NCBI RefSeq assembly: GCF_964355755.1
Contig: NC_092680.1
Span: 9,403,001-9,463,000, forward strand
Source of the DNA: Antedon mediterranea
Lineage: Eukaryota; Echinodermata; Crinoidea; Comatulida; Antedonidae
Length of the DNA stretch: 60,000 bases
Direction of reading: 5' to 3'
Shown: positions 15,301 to 27,300 of the stretch, piece by piece
Layout of the letters: the number at the start of each line of letters is the position of its first letter
Numbering within the stretch: position 1 is the first letter of the stretch
Made by a program: the position numbers and the translations under genes
The notes under the pieces: generated by a model
What the model saw: the letters and a program-made list of their open reading frames with translations, nothing else
Databases searched by the model: none
Told to the model about the DNA's origin: nothing

Positions 15301-18300
15301 CTCAGTTCAAACGTAAGCATTTCTTCCAAAGACAGGCTCCCAGTTTGTGACACAATGAGACATCTTTGAAATAAGAGTCCAGGATCTATAGATCTGTCAG
15401 GTGCAACAACAATGGCACTTGCATCAGCTAGTGTCCTGGCTCTTTCCTTTCTTTTAAATTTATGTGAGAAGACTAACTGTTGCTTCATTTGAGAGATGAC
15501 ACTTTCAGCTACCATTTGATATTGAAGAACATTGACATCATCATTAGCTACCATACCATTTACAATATTACGAAGGGTTGGTTCCATTGAAAATGGTGAA
15601 CATCCGTTGAGTTTAGCTAGCAATTTATCAGTATCAATTGTATCTCTGTGTATACTAGAAGGCGCAGCCTCTTTGTGTTGATCACTGGTTGCAAACGTTT
15701 TATTAGTAAATGACTGCATGGATTCATTGAATGCTGACATACATGGCCTTGTAAGAACCCACAACATTCTTGAATGTTCACTCATCTAATACTGCCTCTG
15801 GTTAGACCTCCTGTGCTTTTTACCGACCGCATCAGGGTTTTCTCGATAGCGAGGTCACAACTTACACCAGCCCAGAATTTATTTGTTCGACGTACCACAT
15901 TCAAGCCTTTGCAAAAGCGGTCATATACATCAGGATGATCGTCTTTGAGTCTGTTCATTTGTTGTAGGTAGAAGTATGCAGATCTCAGGTAATTGACCAA
16001 ATCATTATACCCATCACCTTCAGAAATGCAAATGTTATCCTGGTATCTCTCCCTTAGCTTATTCTTCATGTGTTTGTTGGTGTATGGTTCTGATTCATCA
16101 TCTATGAACTCTTTCATTCTTTCTGTGAACAAATAGTAAAGAAATATTTAAAATAACATCTGTTTGCATATTGTATACAAGTGGAAGTCAGGTGGCGCAG
16201 CGAGTAGGGAGACGGTCTCTTGATCGTGAGGTTGGGATTTGGCACTTGGGGTGTTTCCTTAAACAAGGAACTTTATCAACGTTTGTCCCTCTTCATCCAG
16301 GTGTATAAATGGACCAGCGCTTGCTAGGAAGGTAAACAGACTCTTTGTGCGGGAGGAGTTGCATTGTACAGTCTGGCCCAAACGTTAAAGAAAGAGAGAT
16401 GGGCACTCCGGCTGCGGCAGCCACCTTTAACTTCCTTTTTTACAATATATTAATAGTTAAACTCTAAGTAAGATTGTGAATATATGTTCATACCTTTTCT
16501 ACATCATAAGCATGGCCTTTAAATATTTAAATTAACTTAAATATACTTCCATGATAATAAGCTACCGTATGTGTATTCATATTTCAACAATAAACTACAA
16601 CAAAGGTACAAGGAAGGTTCTTGTTTTCATATACCTTTTCACCACCAATCCTTGAAATATACAACACTGCAGATAGATATATCTGGAGTACGGTAGCCAT
16701 CGCCACGGCACAAATGTATCTAGACGGCTGCGGAAGGCAGATTTTCGCAAGTAGGTACAGTAGTAGGATAAGTGTTGCAAATGAAGCCATAAAAGGAGTA
16801 TTAGTTTTCTTTCAGATCTTTGAATACGTAATCCCTTGGACACCCTATTTAGAGGACATCTGCTAATAAAAGGACACTTTACTGTAAAACAAACAAGTAG
16901 CACTAGCAGACCAACCCCTATCCCTATTCATAGAATGCCTCTATTTATATTTAAGGGACCTGTTGTTGAGTCCAAAGAATTGTACATTAATAAGGGTTGT
17001 TCTACTGTATTACTTACATGAAACAAAATAACAAGGATAGACAATGTGTTAATAAACTACAAGGTAGAGAAGTTTTGAATTTTTGCCATCAATTTATTCC
17101 ATTTACTTAATAAATAAATTGTTCTTGTGGGAAAACATACTTTATTCTATAGCTTCTTCAATATACAATTGTATACTGTGACATTTAATAATTTATGTAT
17201 ACAAGTCTGTCTGGAATTAAAACCAGTAGTCTGTGGCTTATGTATTCAGATTGTTGGAAATATGAAATATATTTTATTTAATATACAGTAGTCACAGTAT
17301 ATTTGATATTGGTTTTTTTTTTCCTAAAATTGTGTATCTAAAATAATATTGTAATAAGGTCATTCTTGTGCCTAGCCTGAATAAACTGTCAATAGCCTCC
17401 TCTACTCGAAGAAGGGGATATTGAGGGGGTTATGAAAAAAAGACCATTCCATTTCATTGATAGGGGAATTATACAGTAGTACTAGTAGTATATTCAACAA
17501 AAATTCTTTGTCTATTTCATATCAATTGTATCCTATTAAAAGTTTAGTACAATTTAATTCAGTGCAAACTGCAGTGAGCGCAGCTTTCACGCTCCAGCAA
17601 TTTCAATGCAGACTTCGAATTGCAGTTGTTTACCACTTGAAGATTTGAACACTTCCATTATTGATAGGGTAGTCACATTATAGCAGTGTCATGAAAACGG
17701 GATCAGATAATTCAAACACAAACACAGTAAAGCAATGTTTTTAATGCATATACTGTACAAATGGTAAATATGTGATAACTGTTGTTACATATAACCCTAT
17801 GTTTACAATCTGATATAATGGAAGTTACCAGGCATATGTGCGTACATCTAATCAGGCAGCAAACCTGTGCGAATCTGTCTTGCTAATAATAATTTAATAA
17901 TAATAATAATTTAGGTATTTGTATAGCGCCAGAATCAACTAAATCGAAGTAAACATCAAAGGCGCTTATATTGGATGTTAAAAAGATGCGTTTTAAGTTC
18001 TTTAAAAAAAATAGCAATAGAAGGTGATTTAGTAAAATGACGAGGGAGAGAATTCCCAAGAGAAGCAGCAGAGAACATAAAAGACCTTTGTCCATAAGAT
18101 TTGGTGTTAATTCTAGGAACAAGTACGGTAGTAGGTTTTGATCAGCCGAACGAAGACAAGCAAGAGGGGTCAAATTTACATGGACACCAAATTGTTTTTG
18201 CATTGAAATAACAAGCAAAGCAAGTAAAATTGATATGCGTGCCTAGCTTACCTGGATAAACTGACATTGACCTATTCTCTTCAAGAAGACAGCTACAACT

Positions 18301-21300
18301 TGAATATATAAAATCTTATTAAACACCCTTATCAGATAATGGTACATTTCATGAACCCTGCCCTCAAGTGGGAGCATCTGAGAGCAAAGTCTAATGTCAG
18401 TTTATGTTGTGTTTTTTCTTTTTTGCATAGTGTATAGTGAATACTTTTTTCACATCAATTTATTAGAGTTTATATAGTAAATTAAAAATACAGAGTGGTC
18501 TAAATGGTAAGAAGGTATCAGTCAACAGAAGACCCTGGTTCAAGTCTCAGATTGTTTTTTCTTCATATTTTATGTTTGACATCAATTACAATGAATCATA
18601 CTGTACAGTAAATAGTCAGAGTATTAATACTTGATTATTTTACCTGTAGCTTTAAGCATTAATATGGTAATTAATAATTATCTTTGCAGAGGACGCATAC
18701 CAACAACAAACTGTTATAGATGGCGAGTCTGGTCTTTTAGATATTCTTGATACAGCAGGCCAGGTAAGTGTATTAATTGAATTAGCAGCCTTGTGGCTCT
18801 TAAATGCTTTATGCACAGTCGATGTTTAGTGTTGCCATGGTGATGCTTCATGGAAGTAGTGAATGGCTTTAGTGTAGAACCTTGGTGATTGCATAATAAA
18901 TAGAAATTATTGTAACATAATAATGTGCAGTTTGTTTGTACTTTGATTGATAATGTTGCCACGTTCAGTACAGAAAATTGAAAAGAAAAATGTCCAGGAA
19001 CAAGGCCATATACATAGCTGCAGTCGCATGCGCAAATTTGAGTTTGACCGACTGACATAGTGAGATGTAGAGTCGCGTTTGCACGCAACTAAAAAGTCAG
19101 ATATGACGTCTCTATTACCATCCAAACAAGCTAATCAAGTTAAGTTCCCGAATTTTTTTTTAAATAAAAAATTGTCGAGCATTCAGCTTTATGTGTGTAT
19201 CCTATTGCTTTAGAACTGGTTGAAATTGTCCAAATTCTATAGTAAAGTATGTCAATTTTGTCTATACAGTGATTTTGTATAAATAAAATTCCTACACACT
19301 GTAATATAATAGTTGGAATTCGTTGTCATGAAAATCAATAGCAGAGAATATGTTTTAAATACTGTTCTTTTCAAGAACAATTTTTTTCTTACCAGCAGAA
19401 ATGGGTCTCCACAAAAACGACAAAAAAGAACTGTTGTAAAAACGGTTTCAAAAACCCCAACGAATTCTGGTCTCGATCGCGAAGAACCATTCTGAAACTG
19501 GTTTCCGTGGAGAAAATTTTTTCTGCAACATAGTTGCGGTCTCAATTTGAAAACTCGCAGTCAAAACTGTGCGATAAGGCCTAGGCCTAGTCATTGTTAT
19601 TTCTCTAGATAGTGAATATTTTATTTAACTAAAAAATGTGGACTGATGCAATTACAAGGTTCGTAATAAATCTGTGGGAAGAAGAAAATATGAGGGGAGG
19701 CTAGTGGGGAGTCGGCAAGACTCACATGTTTATAAGAATATTGTAAAGCGTGTGAAAGATGTGTTCAACTTGACAACATCGGCTGCACAGGTGACGAGCA
19801 AATTGAAAAGGGTGTTATGTACTTATACTTACCAAGGACCACAATAGCATGTCAGCATGGCATTACCTATACCTTCCCCTTCTATGATGAATTCTTGCGG
19901 ATCGCGCTATATGAAAAAAGTAAACATGTCATCCATCCAATCGCACTTCTGTCTGACAAACTGCATTGTGGTATATAATGACGTCATTCATAACGAACGC
20001 ACATGGACGGAACCGGTTTTGTTGGCGTAATATTAAGCTGCAACGCGTCCTTTTTTTATAAACTAGAAAGCTAATCCGCGAGTGCATACCTCCGCCTACT
20101 GTAAAATTCTCCTACATAAGATTTCTCTGGGAAAATATGTATATATATTTGTGTGTCCTAATGCTGTGTGTGATTTATGCTAATTTCACTACAAGCATGT
20201 GTATGCGAATTTGGTGTAATGGTTATGTAACCAGCCTTTCAACTATTCAATAGATTATGTTTGACTAACAATAAAACAGCAACGCCAAAAACAAACGGGT
20301 GAATTTGAAAAGAAATATGTTTTTAAAAACTACTGTAAATGAAATCAATTTATGTTTTAAAATTACAAATCACAAATTATAACTCTTGAAGTTTTTTGGA
20401 CAAGTAGTTCTCGTGAAAATGCAATTTCAGTTTACTTGTTACTTTAAGACTGCTTGCCGGCTTTTGAAAAAAATCTGTCCTATCTTTTAACACTAGCAGG
20501 TCTGAAAAACTAAACAGTGGTCCAGAATTGGAACCGTGGTCCTAAAATTTAATGGAATGGTCCTTGACCACATATCTATATCTGTATATTCATTTTGGTA
20601 AAGATCTTGTAATTTCTTTTTGAGTAATCCTGCTAGCAAACAAACAAACACGATCGTTTATACATATACCTCCTTGGCGGAGGTAAACAATGCCAAAACC
20701 GGTTTCCAAGAAAACCATTCTTTTTTTTATTTTCAATAGAAACATGCCCTAATAATGCAATGAGGTAGAGCTTTCGAGTAAAGTAACATACTTCATAATG
20801 GCATGTGTATAATAGTATGGTGCATAAACATCATAGCTTTGGTTTTCATATTTAAAATTTAATTACCTTTAAATTCACTCAAGCAATGTGATAATTGCCA
20901 TTTATTTTACATTATTAAAAGTGTCTTGTCCCTTGACAGTGACAAAGTATTCATGCCTTCAAATTAAGCTTATTTTGAACTTGAAAATTATTATATCAAA
21001 TAAATATTTACTTTTTCTACTAGAATAATAATAGTAATGATAAGAATGTATTACATAATGATTTATTTTAATTTTAAACACTATCTGTAACTAAAGCTAT
21101 TTTTTAAAGTGAAAGTGAAATTGTCTGTAAATAGAATTAATTAAGTTGGCTATAAATGTGAATCAATTTCAAAACGAATGTCAATTAATTTCAGCTACTA
21201 TAACCTTGTGTACAGTATATTGCATTATCTTTGCCTTCAAATGGTGGAGTAATAGTGTCAGGGCCTGTGAGAACAGAAACATTTATCTATTTGTATATTG

Positions 21301-24300
21301 TGGGTGGAATAGTGTGTGATGATAGATAGCAGATTTTAGGGAAATTCCCTGCTTTAAGATGCATACTTTCCTTATTAATGTAGTAAGTGTAGGTGGACTA
21401 TTACTTTAATTTGAAATTGTGATAAGCTGAATAAAGAGGAATAAAATAAAGTCAAAACTTAAAATCCATTTGGTGTTAGTTAGCTTTTTCTGGTTGTCCT
21501 ACAGCCATGGTACACAACTAGCAAAAATAATAAAATTATTGATGTGACTCAATGAATTATCAACGGGTAAGTTGTTGCTAATTTTGGTGACTTAGGCCAA
21601 CTTCATAATCTTATCGTTTTCCATTATGCTCTTGACCATGACACCCAAGTGAAAGAAAGTGGGGTTGCGGATTATGTGCTGATAACGTCACTGTAAAATT
21701 ATAGTGCAATTCCCTGAAGGGTATTTAGACTCTGTGCATAAATGTGAAAGCAGTTTTAAGACCTTGGCATTTACAGAAAGCTCTGCCAGTGTTTTTTTGT
21801 TCGCGCCGCACCTGTAGGCAGTGTTAACATTGAGAACGGAATCATAGAAACTGTATTATCGCTAAAGCTATTTTACTTGGGTTGACATTTTTGGGATTTT
21901 GTAAACTAGACTAATTTATAGGTCCATGTTGCTCAACCCAACGTACGTGCGGTGTGGTAGTACAGTAGACAGCGTGAGTTTCTGTAGTATAAAGTTTGAA
22001 TAGCCTTAGTTTTACAGCCGTCTAATAAACGTCACATGATATTCGATTTTTTCGATAGGTGGCGGTATAAATTGCGCAATATTTGACTGCATGATGATTG
22101 GTGTGTACTGCATGATAAATGTGAACTGAAGGCAGAGGAGGCGTTCCATATTACTGTACCTTAACATTGATTCAACATTTGTTAATTTCTATCAATGGTA
22201 CATAGATGTATAGAAAATGTCAATATTTTACAATTAAATTTCATTTATACTTTTATAAAATATTGCACAAATTTGAATACGGTCAGTGTTTTAAATTTTA
22301 AAATCTTTAAAACATATTGTAATTGTACAACTAGTTTTTATGTCTAAAAATTTAAAATAATAGAAAGGTATACCAAATTATGACAGGTTTATAGATAAAA
22401 CAATTTAACTAAAATATTATAAACTGGCACAAAAATTCTTTATGTTGACATTGAGTAGTATTACTTGCAGTTAAAAATCATAAAATCATATTTTATATCA
22501 GAAGAAAAAATATATATTGAATGTGCATCTCATTTAGGTAAGCATACAGCGACCATAATAAATATAAAGCTATCTGCAGCTCGAGGCAGACACTGCGCGG
22601 TGTGCATCTCATTAGTAAACATCCAGGGACCATAATATTAAACTGTCTGCAGCTCAGGGGCAGATACTGGGTACATCTCATTAAGTAAACATTCAGGGAA
22701 TGAAGCTGTCTGCAGCTCGAGGGGCAGATACTGAACTGTATGTGTATCTCATTTAGGTAAGCATCCATACACTATATTATGAAGCTGTCTGCAGCTACTG
22801 CACTGTATGTGCATCTCATTTAGGTAAGCATCCATTCCATTATGAAGATGTCTGCAGCTACTGCACTGTATGTGCATCTCATTTAGGTAAGCATCCATTC
22901 CATTATGAAGATGTCTGCAGCTACTGTACTGTATGTGTATCTCATTTAGGTAAGCATCCAGACACTATATTATGAAGATGTCTGCAGCTACTGCACTGTA
23001 TGTGCATCTCATTTAGGTAAGCATCCATACACTATATTATGAAGATGTCTGCAGCTACTGCACTGTATGTGCATCTCATTTAGGTAAGCATCCAGACACT
23101 ATATTATGAAGCTGTCTGCAGCTACTGCACTGTATGTGCATCTCACTTAGGTAAGCATCCAGACACTATATTATGAAGCTGTCTGCAGCTACTGCACTGT
23201 ATGTGCATCTCATTTAGGTAAGCATCCATACACTATATTATGAAGATGTCTGCAGCTACTGCACTGTATGTGTATCTCATTTAGGTAAGCATCCATACAC
23301 TATATTATGAAGCTGTCTGCAGCTACTGCACTGTATGTGCATCTCATTTAGGTAAGCATCCATTCCATTATGAAGATGTCTGCAGCTACTGCACTGTATG
23401 TGTATCTCATTTAGGTAAGCATCCAGACACTATATTATGAAGATGTCTGCAGAAACTGCACTGTATGTGCATCTCATTTAGGTAAGCATCCAGACACTAT
23501 ATTATGAAGATGTCTGCAGCTACTGCACTGTATGTGTATCTCATTTAGGTAAGCATCCATACACTATATTATGAAGATGTCTGCAGCTACTGCACTGTAT
23601 GTGCATCTCATTTAGGTAAGCATCCAGACACTATATTATGAAGATGTCTGCAGCTACTGCACTGTATGTGCATCTCATTTAGGTAAGCATCCAGACACTA
23701 TATTATGAAGATGTCTGCAGCTACTGCACTGTATGTGCATCTCATTTAGGTAAGCATCCATTCCATTATGAAGATGTCTGCAGCTACTGCACTGTATGTG
23801 CATCTCATTTAGGTAAGCATCCATTCCATTATGAAGATGTCTGCAGCTACTGTACTGTATGTGTATCTCATTTAGGTAAGCATCCAGACACTATATTATG
23901 AAGATGTCTGCAGCTACTGCACTGTATGTGCATCTCATTTAGGTAAGCATCCAGACACTATATTATGAAGATGTCTGCAGCTACTGCACTGTATGTGCAT
24001 CTCATTTAGGTAAGCATCCATACACTATATTATGAAGATGTCTGCAGCTACTGCACTGTATGTGCATCTCATTTAGGTAAGCATCCAGACACTATATTAT
24101 GAAGATGTCTGCAGCTACTGCACTGTATGTGCATCTCATTTAGGTAAGCATCCATACACTATATTATGAAGATGTCTGCAGCTACTGCACTGTATGTGCA
24201 TCTCATTTAGGTAAACATCCATTCGATTATGAAGATGTCTGCAGCTACTGCACTGTATGTGCATCTCATTTAGGTAAGCATCCAGACACTATATTATGAA

Positions 24301-27300
24301 GATGTCTGCAGCTACTGCACTGTATGTGCATCTCATTTAGGTAAGCATCCAATTTAGGTAAGCATCCATTCCATTATGAAGATGTCTGCAGCTACTGCAC
24401 TGTATGTGCATCTCATTTAGGTAAGCATCCAGACACTATTCTATATTATGAAGCTGTCTGCAGCTACTGCACTGTATGTGCATCTCATTTAGGTAAGCAT
24501 CCATTCCATTATGAAGATGTCTGCAGCTCAAGGCATATGCTGCACAGCTCATACTTATTGTATGTGCTAAATGCCTTGCATTGGAATATGTATCTACAAT
24601 TGTGAATTTCACTATACATTCCTTATACAAATTTAGTCTACTTTAGGTGTTCAATAAAGTCTACCAATAGGATATAATTAAAGAAGAAATCCCAGTCAAT
24701 GACAAATTATTAGAATTACAATATTAAGAATATTACGTTGATGTTTTTGAAATATAAAGCATTTATATTATTTATTATGAGAAGTATACAAACAAATAAT
24801 CTACAATCCAATAGCTTCCAGAAAACATTTAATCATGAGTATCACTTTTTATTCTGACAAGCTATAACAGATTGAAATTTACTGTAAAAATGAAAATAAG
24901 TGACACACATTATTTACATTTTTAGACATGATGACATCATAAAAAAATTAAAATATTTAATCATGCTAAAGATAATTGATTGACCTAGACAATATTCAAA
25001 TCTGGGGGGAAATGGAATATAGATAAGCAAAATGAGCTCTATTTAATGTGATGAGACGAAAGAGACGAAAATCGTGCGTGGCCATATAATGATGTCATAA
25101 CATCCGAGAGGTAAAGATTGTGGATGAATTCATATCTACAACTTATCTACTTGCATAATAAATTGTAAAAAATCTGGATCACTGTTGATCCTGAGGAGCT
25201 ATAAAAAAAAAAAGTTTTAACATGCGCAAAATGTCATAATTGGTGTAGAAAGTTGATTTGAAATTAATTTAGAAATTTTAAATGTGCATGTGCGCGTAAC
25301 TTTGTGTAGAACATGCCACGTAGAAACAAGAAAGTTTGCCCTTGATATGACTTAAATTTTCCCAAAGACCGTGTAGAGTCGGACAATACGTGAGGCTTGG
25401 GTTTTGGAAATTGAATTGTAAATAAGAGAACAAAAGTCTAAATTAGGTTGGATACGGGCGATTATAGATAAACTTTGGAAGAATGAAAGATATTTTCCAT
25501 TGCGCCACATCAGCCCAAGCAGCTTTAATTGCATTTATTAAGAAGATGTTCAACATGAAAAGAAAAAGTAAGGGAACTATCTAAAATAATACCAAGATGA
25601 CGATGTTGATGCACCTTATTAATAGAATTGTTTGTTTTTTAATCTATGATCAATCATTGAAATTCATGAATCGCACATAAGTCACGTTTCGCAATTCTTA
25701 CGTCATTCAAAAATAGGAGGTGCACAACTTCACGTAAATGTCCACATGTTAACAAAGTTATGAAATGTTACGTTTACGGGTTTTTTAGATACGTGAGCCA
25801 CAAAAATGACAGAAAACAGAAGAATACTGGAGAAAAGAGAAAAAAAGAAACATGACAGTTACAAGGAGTTATCTACTAATTAAAGTACTGTAGGCTATAA
25901 AATAATATTTATTCAAATTCTGGTGCAGTGCTTAATATAAGATTAAATAGAAAACCCAATACATGAGATAGATGTCATAGGGATGTGTGTCTATTCTGTT
26001 GGTCATGCTGTCTTGCAAGTTGCAGTGTCATCCTAAACTGCACTACTTCTAGGTATCAAAGAAATGTCATACAACTGCTTCAAAATACCTATCATTTTAT
26101 TAATAAAAGCATAATTTAATGCAGACCCACATGCCTCTGTAGTTGTTGGTATTTTGTCTCCTCAATGCACATGCTTGTATGATCAGCCTATGACATAGCT
26201 GCTGCACCAGTTTTATTCACTCTACATTAGTTCGACAAATTGCGAATGTGTTGCCATAGTGATGAACTTGTTATTTTAACCTTTAAAAGTCAAATATACA
26301 ATTATATAAATATAGTGCCATCTACTTTTTAGCAGCAATGCTACATGCTAATAACAAAGGGTTTGTTTTCTTGTATTTTTAGATGTTTTTTTACTGTATT
26401 ATGTCTAAATTTAGTTGGGAATTTTTAGTTGTTGTAATACTGTATTTACATTTAAAAACAATTGCTTTTATAGATTTATTATTAACAAAATTCGGTGTAA
26501 GCTTTGTCAATTTTCAATGATTGAAAAAAATATCTTGTAGCTTACTAGTCCATTGGATAAATTCTTCAGAATGACAATAGTGGAACTGATGATGGGACGG
26601 TTCTTATACTGTATTACTTCGGCCACGCATTTTTAATGTGCTTGTTTTTAAATGTTGTCTCTATTTGGGGAAAACTGACTTTTTATCCAGGTATTCCAGG
26701 TATAAATGGCAGGCATATATTGTTTGCTGCAACAACATGTGTGTACATGTTATCTTTTCTCAAATTAGATTGGTCAACTTTGCTTACATTGCTTTATAGT
26801 CTTCAGACATAGCATGTTCAACAACTACGTGCCATTCATTCCTGTTGTGAGCCGGGTCTGTCTCAAGTGAGCCTGTGTAATTGAATACATTTTTCAAATC
26901 ATCCTGTATCATCTTATTCCATGTTTTTTAGGTCTCTTCCAATGAGTCTTTTTATTTTCTTTTTTTTCCTTTAGAGATAGTTTCATGATGACTATACCAA
27001 TTTAGTCTTATGTATAAACTTTGAACTCTTTTAGGCTGAATTCACAGCAATGAGAGACCAATACATGAGAGGAGGCGAGGGATTTATCATATGTTACTCA
27101 ATAACAGATAGAAGAAGTTTTGAAGAAGCTGCTGAATTTAAGAAACTTATAGAACGTGTACGCAATACAGATGATATACCAATTGTACTAGTTGGAAACA
27201 AATACGATTTAGAAAACCTACGAGTAGTAAGTTAAATTTATTTTTGCCCCGATTTTTTTTTTAGCTTAGCTAGCCGATTCTCATGCAGTATCATCGCATA

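Noticed and set aside
16584-17021. Overlapping frames on both strands near 16.6-17.0 kb
   Set aside because: They coincide with a diverged copy of the 4138-4605 repeat family and carry no protein motif.
22510-24530. Regular repeats that could suggest a CRISPR array
   Set aside because: The units are head-to-tail with no unique spacers, in an animal intron. It is a minisatellite.
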